DNA of 26,719 bases from Akkermansiaceae bacterium UBA6138 (GTDB taxonomy: Bacteria > Verrucomicrobiota > Verrucomicrobiia > Verrucomicrobiales > DEV007). Below the pieces are notes generated by a model. It was not told where the DNA came from and ran no database searches. It saw nothing but the letters and a program-made list of their open reading frames with translations. A program made the position numbers and the translations under genes. Location of the stretch: NCBI GenBank assembly GCA_002422425.1, contig DIVG01000032.1, positions 9,221 to 35,939 of the forward strand, given 5' to 3'. Positions 1 through 6,998 of the stretch are shown one piece after another; the stretch's first letter is position 1; every line of letters starts with the position of its first letter.

Positions 1-594
1 TATCCCGATCATCAGATCGTGGGCGAAGAATACGGCTCGACCGAGGGCACTTCGGACTACCGCTGGATCATCGATCCCATCGACGGAACAAAGTCCTTTG
101 TCCACGGCGTGCCGCTCTACGCCGTGCTCATCGCCCTCGAGATCAAAGGGAAAATGGAGGTGGGCTGCGCCTACTTCCCCGCCCTCGACGAGATCGTCTC
201 GGCCGCGACCGGTCTCGGGGCGCACTGGAACGGGAAACCCTGCCGCGTCTCCGACGTGGCCTCGATCGACCGCGCCGTCTGCGCCCACATCGACACCGCC
301 TATTTCGGAAAAAACGGCAAAGGCGAGCCGTGGGAGCGCCTCCAGAAAGCGGTCTATTACAATGCCGGCTGGTGCGATGCCTACGGCTACCTCCTCGTCG
401 CGACGGGCCGCGCCGAGATCATGCTCGACCCGGTCATGGCGGTGTGGGACTGCGGGCCTTTTCCTCCGATCTTCAAAGAGGCGGGCGGTTATTTTGGTGA
501 CTGGTCAGGGAACGAGGGATGCATCGATGGCGGTGAAGCGCTCGCGACGAACGCGGCCCTGCGGGATGAAGTGGTAGCCTTGTTAAGAGGTTAG
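1..594 (+). CDS. Inositol monophosphatase family protein (histidinol-phosphatase-like), 5' partial
   Basis: This is a magnesium-dependent sugar- or polyol-phosphate phosphatase whose reading frame is already open at base 1, so the N-terminus lies outside the window. The metal-binding signature DPIDGTKSF is visible at about residues 25-33 of the visible part. The second family signature appears as VWDCGPF, followed by EAGGYF near the C-terminus. The SFVHGVPLY stretch after the first motif resembles the histidinol-phosphatase (HisN) branch more than true inositol monophosphatases, so histidinol phosphate is a reasonable but unproven substrate. The visible start-like GTG at 19 is internal, because conserved residues (QIVGEEYG) precede and span it. 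The lysine-free WDCGPFPP segment is slightly unusual, since the family more often has WDxAA. The family assignment is firm; the substrate is inference. Confidence 0.9.
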   Translation, partial: YPDHQIVGEEYGSTEGTSDYRWIIDPIDGTKSFVHGVPLYAVLIALEIKGKMEVGCAYFPALDEIVSAATGLGAHWNGKPCRVSDVASIDRAVCAHIDTAYFGKNGKGEPWERLQKAVYYNAGWCDAYGYLLVATGRAEIMLDPVMAVWDCGPFPPIFKEAGGYFGDWSGNEGCIDGGEALATNAALRDEVVALLRG

Positions 595-604
595 TGACGG
601 ATCC

Positions 605-717
605 GGCAGGATTGCGCCCCCTAACGGCGGGCCGTTGAAGGAACTCGGCTCCGGCTGGCGCCCCTGGCGTTTTGCGAGCCCTTTTCAACGGTAGTCCTGC
701 CTTCAGGCCACGGCCTG
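605..717. repeat. Nested inverted repeats / large hairpin region
   Basis: The gap after the phosphatase gene can fold strongly. GGCAGGA at 605-611 pairs with TCCTGCC at 695-701, and inside it CCGTTGAA at 632-639 pairs with TTCAACGG at 684-691. CTCG and CGAG can pair further in. Two smaller hairpins also lie here: AACGGC/GCCGTT at 623-636 and CAGGCC/GGCCTG at 704-717. No U-tract follows, so it is not a standard intrinsic terminator. It could be a dispersed REP-like repeat, a structured RNA, or the remnant of a small mobile element. Confidence 0.5.
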
Positions 718-727
718 TCGCAAAGGC

Positions 728-756
728 TTGCCAAGGAAGGTGAAAAACCGTATACG
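728..756 (+). promoter_or_regulatory. Putative sigma-70-type promoter for the TIM-barrel gene
   Basis: A -35-like TTGCCA (728-733, 5 of 6 matches to consensus) is separated by 17 bases from a -10-like TATACG (751-756, 4 of 6). Transcription would start near 763, just upstream of the GAAGGA ribosome site and the mini-ORF at 770. This is a sequence match only. Confidence 0.4.
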
Positions 757-769
757 CAATGAAGGATCC

Positions 770-796
770 ATGATAACGCCCCTTCTGTCCCGATGA
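770..796 (+). CDS. Candidate 8-codon leader peptide coupled to the next gene
   Basis: An ATG at 770 is preceded by GAAGGA (761-766), the only good Shine-Dalgarno sequence near this gene. It opens a frame encoding MITPLLSR, and its TGA stop (794-796) overlaps the ATG of the following gene at 793 in an ATGA arrangement. The downstream ATG has no Shine-Dalgarno sequence of its own. This is the classic layout for translational coupling, in which ribosomes load at the mini-ORF and restart at the main gene. Chance occurrence of such a short frame is possible, so confidence is modest. Confidence 0.35.
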   Translation: MITPLLSR

Positions 797-1695
797 ACGC
801 CACCGCCCTCTCCCCGCTCGGACTAATCCTCCTACTGACCTTTTCAGCCGTTCCCGCCACGACGCAAGACTCCGCCTTGCCGGAAAACTTTCAACGGGAG
901 AATCTCGTGGCCTGGTGCATCGTCCCCTTTGACGCGAAACAGCGCGACTCTGCTACCCGTGCCAACATGGTAAAAAAGCTCGGACTGCGACGGGTTGCTT
1001 ATGACTGGCGCGACGTCCACCTGCCCGAGTTCGAGAGCGAAATACTCGCCTACAAGGAAAACGGGATCGAGTTCTTCGCTTTCTGGAAAGGCCATGAGAC
1101 CGCCTATCCGCTCATCGCCCGGCACGGAATTAAACCGCAGATCTGGCACTCTCTGCAAACTGGTAAGGGACTCTCCAACAAGGACAAAATTACCAGCGCA
1201 GCGGAATCCCTCATCCCTCTTGCGATCCGGACAGGGGAAGCAGGACTTTCCCTGGGCCTCTACGGACATGGCGGATGGGGCGGCCTGCCCGATAATCTCG
1301 TCGCAGTCTGTAAAACGCTGCGCGAAAAGGGATTTAATCATGTCGGAATCGTCTACAACTTCCACCATGCGCATCCGCGCATCGAGAGCTTTGAAAGCGA
1401 TCTCAGGAAAATGAAACCCTTCCTCTTCTGCCTAAACCTCAACGGCATGGCTGATCCGGCGGTCGACGACGTCACGAAAAAAGAGTATCGGGTGAAAACT
1501 ATCGGGAGCGGCGCTCACGAGAAAGAAATGATCGAGACGGTCATCGCCTCGGGCTATTCGGGCCCTCTCGGTATTATCGGTCACGTCGCGACCCGAGATG
1601 TCGAAGAGGTTCTGAGGGAAAACCTTGAGGGGCTCGACCGGATCCTCGCGGAATTAGTCCCCCTTCAGGGATCGTCGGCCGTCCCGGTACCCTGA
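793..1695 (+). CDS. Exported xylose-isomerase-like TIM-barrel protein
   Basis: The 300-residue product begins with a likely signal peptide (hydrophobic core LGLILLLTFSAVPA at about residues 9-22), so it probably acts outside the cytoplasm. The rest resembles the sugar phosphate isomerase/epimerase (AP endonuclease 2/xylose-isomerase-like) TIM barrel. Alternating strands and helices end in recognisable segments such as GLYGHGGWGG, VGIVYNFHHAHP and GPLGIIGHVA. Histidines in NFHHAHP and IIGHVA are plausible metal ligands. Secreted members of this family are common in Verrucomicrobia and Planctomycetes and are thought to act on carbohydrates, but their substrates are mostly unknown. The ATG at 793 is favoured because it gives the signal peptide directly and follows the candidate leader ORF. 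No partner gene in the window fixes the pathway, although a Tat-exported oxidoreductase follows on the same strand. Confidence 0.8.
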   Translation: MNATALSPLGLILLLTFSAVPATTQDSALPENFQRENLVAWCIVPFDAKQRDSATRANMVKKLGLRRVAYDWRDVHLPEFESEILAYKENGIEFFAFWKGHETAYPLIARHGIKPQIWHSLQTGKGLSNKDKITSAAESLIPLAIRTGEAGLSLGLYGHGGWGGLPDNLVAVCKTLREKGFNHVGIVYNFHHAHPRIESFESDLRKMKPFLFCLNLNGMADPAVDDVTKKEYRVKTIGSGAHEKEMIETVIASGYSGPLGIIGHVATRDVEEVLRENLEGLDRILAELVPLQGSSAVPVP

Positions 1696-1857
1696 CCTGC
1701 CCCTGCGCCGCCTCTGAACGCCCCCTAGTCAAAGACCTCCCCCTCTCCCGGGCCTTTTCGCCTGAAGATTTAGTAGAGATCAGAAATCCGGCTGGCAGTG
1801 GACCGGGACGAGGAAGCGGCGGAACCGGACCGGGGGACTAATCACGTAAAGAAGGCC

Positions 1858-1888
1858 TTTTGACACCATCGTTATCGTGCGTCAAAAT
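1858..1888 (+). promoter_or_regulatory. Putative promoter overlapping a TTTTGAC/GTCAAAA inverted repeat
   Basis: A perfect -35 hexamer TTGACA (1860-1865) is followed after 17 bases by CAAAAT (1883-1888, 4 of 6 matches to the -10 consensus). The same DNA carries a 7-bp inverted repeat, TTTTGAC at 1858-1864 and GTCAAAA at 1881-1887, with 16 bases between the arms. A dimeric regulator bound there would cover the promoter. The start codon of the oxidoreductase lies about 40 bases beyond the predicted transcription start. Confidence 0.45.
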
Positions 1889-1934
1889 ACGGTTTATTCC
1901 CGGTGCGCAGAGACGCCATCCCCCCCCCTTTTTT

Positions 1935-3287
1935 ATGAGTGATAAAACAGCCCCCCCCCAGAGTGATAAAACGAGACGCGGCTTTGTAAAGACTGCCGGC
2001 ATGGCCGCTGCGGCGGGTGCCTCGATTGGCTTTCCCAGCGTGACTTTCGGCGCACCCAACGATAAAAAACTCAAGATCGGTGTGGTCGGCACCGGCGGAC
2101 GCGGTGGCGGCGCGATGCTCAACGCGCTGGCGGCGGATGACAACATAGAGCTTTGGGCGGCCGGCGATCTCTATCTCGCCGAGGCCGAGAAAAAGCTCGC
2201 GATGGTTCGCAAATCGCCCATCGCTAAAGACAAACTTGCCGAAGGTCTCGACGGACGCGTTTTCAGCGGGATCGACTCCTACAAACAGGTCATCGACTCG
2301 GGCGTCGATGTCATCCTCCTGACAACGCCCCCCGCCTTCCGCCCGACGCATTTCAAAGCCGCCGTCGATGCCGGGATCCACGCCTTCGTCGAAAAGCCCT
2401 GCGCTACCGACATCGCCGGGGTGAAGGACTTCCTCGCCACCAGCAAGATCGCGGCGGAGAAAGGCCTCTCGGTCCTCTGCGGGTTCTGCTATCGCTACAG
2501 CGAACAGGGCCGGGCACTCTTCGAGCGCATCCACGACGGTGCCATCGGTGACATCGTGAGCATTCACTCGATCTACAACGCCGGTCCGGTCAAGGCCATG
2601 CCCGATCCGTCAAGCCGCCCCGACGGAATGAGCGACACCGAGTGGCAGATCGCCAACTGGTATAACTTCACCTGGCTGAGCGGTGACGGCATCGTCGAGC
2701 AGGGCTGCCACAATGTCGACCGGGTCGCCTGGGCCTTTCAGGATGCCAAACCGGTCGCCGCTTTCGGCACCGGCGGTCGGACCCGCCAAAACAATCAGGG
2801 CAACATCTACGATCATTTCAGCATCACCTACGAATATGCGAATAACGCCACCGCACATGTCGAGTGGCGCCAGTATCTCGATTCCTACAACTTCACCGGA
2901 GATACGATCTACGGGACCAGGGGCATCGCCAAATTCGGCACCAGCTCCGCCGAAATTCTCGGCGAAAATGCCTGGAACTGGCGTAAACCAAGGACTCCCA
3001 AGAGCATGTATGATCTTGAGCACGAGGAGTTCTTCGCCGCGATCCGCTCGGGCGAGCGCAAGGACGACGCCGAGTGGATCGGCAACTCCACGACTCTCGC
3101 GATCCTCGGTCGCACTGCCTGTTACTCGGGCAAACGCATTACCTGGGATGACATGTGGGCGGCTGAGCAGAAGCTTGTGCCAGACAACATCGACATCAAA
3201 GGGGACCTCCCGATCCGTCCGCTCCGCGTTCCGGGAGTGCCGGAAACTCAGGATACGATCTTCCCCGAGGACACACAGAAGGCCTGA
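1935..3287 (+). CDS. Tat-exported Gfo/Idh/MocA family oxidoreductase
   Basis: This is an NAD(P)-dependent sugar or polyol dehydrogenase-type protein of 450 residues. The N-terminus has a twin-arginine signal (RRGFVKTAGM, arginines at 14-15, then an alanine-rich core), indicating folded export with bound cofactor. A Rossmann fold follows with VGTGGRGGG at about 51-59, and the family signature EKP is present at 153-155 (FVEKPCATD). The C-terminal domain carries the usual alpha/beta segment with W, Y and H residues (VEQGCHNVDR, HVEWRQY). The ATG at 1935 is chosen over an in-frame TTG at 1860 because it leaves a normal Tat signal and follows the promoter. There is no Shine-Dalgarno sequence; the start is preceded by nine Cs and six Ts. 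Another C9 tract lies in codons 6-9, within a 24-bp partial duplication. A strong terminator follows the gene. The substrate is unknown. Confidence 0.92.
   Translation: MSDKTAPPQSDKTRRGFVKTAGMAAAAGASIGFPSVTFGAPNDKKLKIGVVGTGGRGGGAMLNALAADDNIELWAAGDLYLAEAEKKLAMVRKSPIAKDKLAEGLDGRVFSGIDSYKQVIDSGVDVILLTTPPAFRPTHFKAAVDAGIHAFVEKPCATDIAGVKDFLATSKIAAEKGLSVLCGFCYRYSEQGRALFERIHDGAIGDIVSIHSIYNAGPVKAMPDPSSRPDGMSDTEWQIANWYNFTWLSGDGIVEQGCHNVDRVAWAFQDAKPVAAFGTGGRTRQNNQGNIYDHFSITYEYANNATAHVEWRQYLDSYNFTGDTIYGTRGIAKFGTSSAEILGENAWNWRKPRTPKSMYDLEHEEFFAAIRSGERKDDAEWIGNSTTLAILGRTACYSGKRITWDDMWAAEQKLVPDNIDIKGDLPIRPLRVPGVPETQDTIFPEDTQKA
1937..1972 (+). repeat. 24-bp-period partial tandem duplication with a C9 tract at the oxidoreductase N-terminus
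   Basis: The 12-base word GAGTGATAAAAC occurs at 1937-1948 and again at 1961-1972, giving SDKT-APPQ-SDKT in the protein. The spacer contains nine consecutive Cs (1951-1959). Another nine Cs (1920-1928) lie just upstream of the start codon. The period of 24 bases keeps frame, but a one-base slip in the coding C tract would not. Confidence 0.8.
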
Positions 3288-3314
3288 TACGGCCCGGCCA
3301 CTTATTGACTGGAC

Positions 3315-3344
3315 GAGCCCCGGCGGAAACGCCGGGGCTCTTTT
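3315..3344 (+). terminator. Rho-independent terminator after the oxidoreductase
   Basis: A perfect 11-bp GC-rich stem (GAGCCCCGGCG at 3315-3325 with CGCCGGGGCTC at 3330-3340) closes on a GAAA tetraloop and is followed directly by TTTT. It ends the transcript before aroD. Confidence 0.85.
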
Positions 3345-3422
3345 GCCTTTCCGGCATTACCCGGCGGCAGGTCGATAGTATCCCGTTGATTTTCCGGTCA
3401 TCCCGTCGTTGTCTCTCCTTCG

Positions 3423-4109
3423 GTGAGTATTGATCTATCATTCCCGCGCATCGTCGCGACCGCCACCCGGCCGGAAGACCTGTCCTTTCTCGCCTCAAGT
3501 GCCACCGTGCCCGGTGATCTGCTCGAATATCGCCTCGACGATCTTGCTCCTGTCGCCGACGAGGCCGCCGCGATGATGAGCGCGCATCCCTCCCCTGTTC
3601 TGCTTACGGTCCGCAGACCCGAAGAAGGGGGTGCCGGAAATTTGACCGATGAGAGGCGGCTCGCCCTATACGACCGCTTCCTCCCGCACGCCACCCTGGT
3701 GGACACGGAGATTGCATCGCTCAAGAGGGCCGCCTTTTCCGGATTTCCTGCCGCGGCGCATGAGGCCGGGGCTCTTCTCATCGGATCATTCCATGATTTT
3801 AACGGCTTCCCGGGGCGCGATCTTCTCGCTGACAAAATCGCGGAAGCCTTTTCTCTCGGTGCCGACATCGCCAAGGTCGCCGTCGTAATCGGGGAAATGC
3901 GCGATCTTTTCTCCCTCGTCGAACTCGTCGAATATCATCACAGCCGCGGGCGGCTCGTCTCGGCGATGGGAATGGGACCGCTTGGGAAACTCTCACGCCT
4001 TGTCCTCGCGAAGGCAGGCTCGTGCCTGAACTACGGCTACCTGCTGAGGCCGAATGCGCCAGGGCAGTGGTCGGCGGAGGACCTCTCCAGACTGGTTGCG
4101 GAGGTCTGA
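3423..4109 (+). CDS. aroD: 3-dehydroquinate dehydratase, type I
   Basis: This 228-residue enzyme dehydrates 3-dehydroquinate to 3-dehydroshikimate, the third step of the cytoplasmic shikimate pathway to aromatic amino acids. Class I hallmarks are all visible: the strand-end EYR (E35, R37), the catalytic histidine in GSFHDF (H124), the Schiff-base lysine in ADIAKVAV (K151), the substrate-binding arginine in GKLSRL (R192), and the C-terminal GSCLNYGYL loop. Length is close to the usual 220-250 residues. The start is a GTG at 3423 without a clear Shine-Dalgarno sequence; no better upstream start is visible and the conserved N-terminal strand begins within ten residues. It stands alone after a terminator and converges with the HAD phosphatase gene, 15 bases between stops. 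No other shikimate gene is in the window. Confidence 0.93.
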   Translation: MSIDLSFPRIVATATRPEDLSFLASSATVPGDLLEYRLDDLAPVADEAAAMMSAHPSPVLLTVRRPEEGGAGNLTDERRLALYDRFLPHATLVDTEIASLKRAAFSGFPAAAHEAGALLIGSFHDFNGFPGRDLLADKIAEAFSLGADIAKVAVVIGEMRDLFSLVELVEYHHSRGRLVSAMGMGPLGKLSRLVLAKAGSCLNYGYLLRPNAPGQWSAEDLSRLVAEV

Positions 4110-4124
4110 CCCCCGCCGTCGACC

Positions 4125-5003
4125 TCAGTGAGTCGGTGCGGCGACAGTTCCGTCGATCAATTCGCGGCGCCTTGTCTCGACGATGCGCGAGGCGATGTCG
4201 AGAATAGTCTCCTCAAGGATGAGACGCAGGTGACTTCCCGCCCGGTAGTCGGCCGGAGCGATGTGCTTGATCCGACCCGCCACACCGGAAAGCTGATAGG
4301 CCTTCCGAAAGCTGACACGCGACTCGTCCCCGGGATTGTAGACGGCGATGCTGTGTCCGCCGAAGCGTTTCATCACCGTAAAACAGGGCACGTCAGTAGG
4401 ACCGTCGCCGAGGTAGATCATGTTAGGAAACGGAATGGGACGCAGGTGATCCTGCATATGGTCATTGACATCCTCGGACGGGTCGAGCATGCCTTTGTTG
4501 ATGCGGAACAGATACTGGGTTTTGGCAGTGTGTGAAATAACGCGGCGGGGAAAAGAAATACGGCCGGCGCTGTTCTCGGCAAACTCGCAACCGAAGATCT
4601 CTTTGATGTAGGGGCGCAGGCGACTCCCGTCAATGAGCGCCTTCATCCCGCTCGAGACAATGTAATGCTCAATTTTCACCCCCATGGCGCGATGTTCGTC
4701 CGTCAGGAGCTCTTCGAGCTCGTCGAACATTTCCGGGAGCCCCGGAAAGAACTGCAGGCCTTTTCCCAACTCGGTGAGATCGGCGTTGCTCGGCCCGTCC
4801 ATCTCCAGGTAGTCGATGATGGCCTTCAGATAAGCCAGTTCGCTCTCATAACCCTGCTCTTCGACGAGGGTCTTGCAGCGTTTCCAGAACTCGGCAGGAT
4901 TAATTCCAAATTTCGGAAAGAGCACCTCATCCTGCATGTAGGTAGGACTGAGAGTCTGATCGTAGTCGTAGACGATCCCGACGATATTCTGAGGCGCGGC
5001 CAT
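4125..5003 (-). CDS. HAD superfamily phosphatase-like hydrolase
   Basis: The 292-residue protein has all the haloacid dehalogenase core motifs. The nucleophile motif is VYDYDQTLS (D13 and D15), the motif II serine is in YIVSSG (114-119), a likely motif III lysine is at 161 (AKTQ), and the motif IV acidic pair is in LGDGPTD (198-204). A helical insertion of roughly 80 residues between motifs I and II forms a C1-type cap, as in phosphoserine-phosphatase-like members. It is therefore probably a soluble phosphomonoesterase, with unknown substrate. It lies 37 bases downstream of the TIGR01777 epimerase gene on the same strand, so the two are probably cotranscribed. No Shine-Dalgarno sequence precedes the ATG at 5003, but the start gives the DxD motif at the usual distance from the N-terminus. 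Confidence 0.85.
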   Translation of the reverse strand: MAAPQNIVGIVYDYDQTLSPTYMQDEVLFPKFGINPAEFWKRCKTLVEEQGYESELAYLKAIIDYLEMDGPSNADLTELGKGLQFFPGLPEMFDELEELLTDEHRAMGVKIEHYIVSSGMKALIDGSRLRPYIKEIFGCEFAENSAGRISFPRRVISHTAKTQYLFRINKGMLDPSEDVNDHMQDHLRPIPFPNMIYLGDGPTDVPCFTVMKRFGGHSIAVYNPGDESRVSFRKAYQLSGVAGRIKHIAPADYRAGSHLRLILEETILDIASRIVETRRRELIDGTVAAPTH

Positions 5004-5040
5004 GAGTGAGGTTACGAGTTAAAAGGGAAAGTTCAAAGGT

Positions 5041-5940
5041 TCAGGCGCGGGACTTCCTTTCAATGTCTCTCAGGGCGGATTCCAGATCGGGAAAGGACCA
5101 CTCAAAATCGAAAGACCTCATCACGACCGGCTCGACCCGCTGACTGTCGAGAAAGAGACTCCCCATACCGCCGGGGAGACGCTTCAGCAAAAAAGCAGGC
5201 ACAGGGAAGATCGCCGGTCTGGCGAGAACGCGGGCATAGACGGTCGTAAACTCGCGATTGGTGACAGGTCGGGGGGACACACAGTTGACCCGCCCGTGGA
5301 TACTGCCGTTTTCCACACATTCGGCGAAAAGGCACGCGAGGTCGCGCACGTGGATCCACGACATCCACTGGTTTCCCCGCCCGAGCCGACCGCCGAGCCC
5401 GAGCTTGAAAATCGTGCGGATCCGCTTTAGAAACCCCTCGCGGCCCATCACAAGACCGATACGCGGATTGACGACCCGCACCGCAAGCTTTTCGGCCGCG
5501 CTCGAAGCGCCTTCCCAGTCGCGGCAAACAGCCGGAAGAAACCCGAACCCGACATCGCTCTCCTCGTCAAGCCACTCATCGGCGCGATCCCCGTAGTAGC
5601 CGATCGCCGAGGCTGAGACAAAGACAGCGGGTCGAGAGCCCCCCGGGAGACGACCCATCGCCTTGACGAGACCGCTCGTGAGATCAAGGCGACTTTCGCG
5701 GATGCGGCGCTTTTTATCCTCGGTCCAGATTCCCGCAATCGGTTCCCCCGCGAGATGGATGAGGGCATCGATCCCTGCCAAATCGATACATTCGGGTTCA
5801 ACGAGGGGACGGGTTTCGTCAGCACGTTCCACGGGGTGCCCGCCGCGTGAGTAGGCGACCACGGTCCAGCCCCGGCTTTTGCCCTCCGCCATGATGGCGG
5901 TTCCAAGGAATCCGCTCGCTCCGGTAATGCCGACTTTCAT
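5041..5940 (-). CDS. TIGR01777 family NAD(P)-dependent epimerase (YfcH/SulA-like)
   Basis: The 299-residue protein is an extended short-chain dehydrogenase. The nucleotide-binding GITGASGFLG sits at residues 3-12. DALIHLAGEPI and the active-site region SASAIGYYGD are typical of the TIGR01777 group, and the C-terminal LDSQRVEP plus the final helix match the DUF1731 tail of that group. The N-terminal TGASGFLG and the YYGD tyrosine suggest intact cofactor binding. The physiological substrate of this family is generally unknown despite the name nucleoside-diphosphate sugar epimerase. It is the first gene of a likely two-gene unit with the HAD phosphatase. A TATAG-like element just upstream on the minus strand may be part of its promoter, but no convincing -35 was found. 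Confidence 0.9.
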   Translation of the reverse strand: MKVGITGASGFLGTAIMAEGKSRGWTVVAYSRGGHPVERADETRPLVEPECIDLAGIDALIHLAGEPIAGIWTEDKKRRIRESRLDLTSGLVKAMGRLPGGSRPAVFVSASAIGYYGDRADEWLDEESDVGFGFLPAVCRDWEGASSAAEKLAVRVVNPRIGLVMGREGFLKRIRTIFKLGLGGRLGRGNQWMSWIHVRDLACLFAECVENGSIHGRVNCVSPRPVTNREFTTVYARVLARPAIFPVPAFLLKRLPGGMGSLFLDSQRVEPVVMRSFDFEWSFPDLESALRDIERKSRA

Positions 5941-6035
5941 ACCAAACCCTATAACGCCTGCAGCGAAATAAGTAGATGAAATTCGCGGTGAAGAAAGACG
6001 CCGTAAGGATCGCCTTCTCTGCTTAAAAAGCGAGG

Positions 6036-6800
6036 TTACGCGGTCGCCCCGGCCTTCTGTATATCGAGAATCTCGACGAACTCCCTAGAATCGCGGCGGA
6101 GGCTGGTAAGCCCCTCAGTTGACTCGCCGGAAAGCCCCGTTTCCATGAGAATCAATTCGGCGAAACCGGTGACGGCGCCGATCATATTGCGGAAGTCGTG
6201 CCGGAGCTCTCTGTCGTGAAGGGAGAAATCAGAGACACGATTAAGTCTCGCACGGATTTCCTGCCCTGAGTTTTCGATATAACTGAAAAGTTCGGGGCCG
6301 TCTTCGCCATACTCGCCAAGGCGGTTTCGCAGCGAAGCTGCCGTCCGGATCATGTTGCGGGCAATTTCGCGAAGCCGGTTCAGCGAGGGATCGCGGCTGA
6401 ACGGGAGATGACTCACCTCTTCGCCCGGCACCTGCTCACGGCTCCGCTCCCGGCGGAGAATCTCAAAGACCTCACGAAGACCTTCATGAGTGGGAAATAC
6501 GCCAAGAAAACCGGCCGCTTCCGCCTTCTCGAAAAGCGCCCGGTTCGCGGAGGCGGCGAGACCGACGAAGGGAATGTTCGCAAGCGTTCCCATGCCGCGT
6601 ATCGCCTGGATTGCACTCCAGAGACCAAATTCAGCGAGATCAAGGTCCAGGATCATCATGTCAGGCGTGTGCTGTCGACAAAACTCCACCATCTGAATAG
6701 GACTCCAGACCACAGCCGTTTGAAAGCCATCCTGGCCCAGGGCCTGCTGGTAGCGCTCACCGGTCTCGCGCTCGCACGCGACAATCAAAACTCTATTCAT
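6036..6800 (-). CDS. Degenerate response-regulator receiver fused to a DHp-like histidine domain, no kinase domain
   Basis: Residues 1-120 form a receiver-like fold, with strand MNRVLIVACERE, the central acidic site MMILDLDLAEFG (D52 as candidate phosphoacceptor) and IPFVGLAASAN. Several signalling residues are altered: the usual acidic pair after strand 1 is CE rather than two acids, the switch Thr/Ser position is alanine, and the conserved lysine is not found in GFLGVFPTHEG. The C-terminal half has a four-helix-bundle-like segment with an H-box-like LRHDFRNMIGAVTGF (H201). The protein ends about 50 residues later with no HATPase domain. It may be a phosphotransfer or scaffold protein. An upstream in-frame TTG (6803) is possible, but ATG at 6800 is preferred, with AGAGGA just before it. 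It is divergent to the azurin-like gene across an AT-rich region. Confidence 0.7.
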   Translation of the reverse strand: MNRVLIVACERETGERYQQALGQDGFQTAVVWSPIQMVEFCRQHTPDMMILDLDLAEFGLWSAIQAIRGMGTLANIPFVGLAASANRALFEKAEAAGFLGVFPTHEGLREVFEILRRERSREQVPGEEVSHLPFSRDPSLNRLREIARNMIRTAASLRNRLGEYGEDGPELFSYIENSGQEIRARLNRVSDFSLHDRELRHDFRNMIGAVTGFAELILMETGLSGESTEGLTSLRRDSREFVEILDIQKAGATA

Positions 6801-6852
6801 CAATCCTCTAAGTGAAACTCCTGAATTAGTGGTAAATAATCAAATTTCCATA

Positions 6853-6880
6853 AAAATACAGTTTTTTAAGTTTATTCCAA
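6853..6880 (-). promoter_or_regulatory. Putative promoter for the receiver/DHp gene
   Basis: Reading the minus strand, TTGGAA (6880-6875) and TATTTT (6858-6853) are separated by 16 bases, each matching 4 of 6 consensus positions, inside the only AT-rich island in the window. The transcript would begin about 46 bases before the ATG at 6800. Other AT-rich hexamers nearby could serve instead. Confidence 0.3.
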
Positions 6881-6942
6881 GAGATTTTTAAAAAAATTTT
6901 GAACGCCCAAAAAAATCGTCCATTGCGAAGCCGCTGACGTAA

Positions 6943-6961
6943 ATTAGCTTTGCAAGCTAAT
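6943..6961. promoter_or_regulatory. Perfect palindrome upstream of the azurin-like gene
   Basis: ATTAGCTTTGCAAGCTAAT is two perfect 8-base arms around TGC, ending 37 bases before the ATG at 6999. It could be an operator for a dimeric repressor or activator of the copper protein, or a stem-loop in the 5' leader. No regulator gene of an obvious type (for example a copper sensor) lies in the window. Confidence 0.45.
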
Positions 6962-6998
6962 CCGGGGCAACGCCTCGTTTAAACTCCACCGATACCAA

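Noticed and set aside
605..701. Integron attC site
   Set aside because: The arms fold, but the R' and R'' core sequences (RYYYAAC and GTTRRRY) are not in the right places and no integrase gene is near.
1860..1934. Upstream TTG start for the oxidoreductase
   Set aside because: It would overlap the predicted -35 element and bury the Tat signal behind 25 extra residues including a proline run; the ATG at 1935 fits better.
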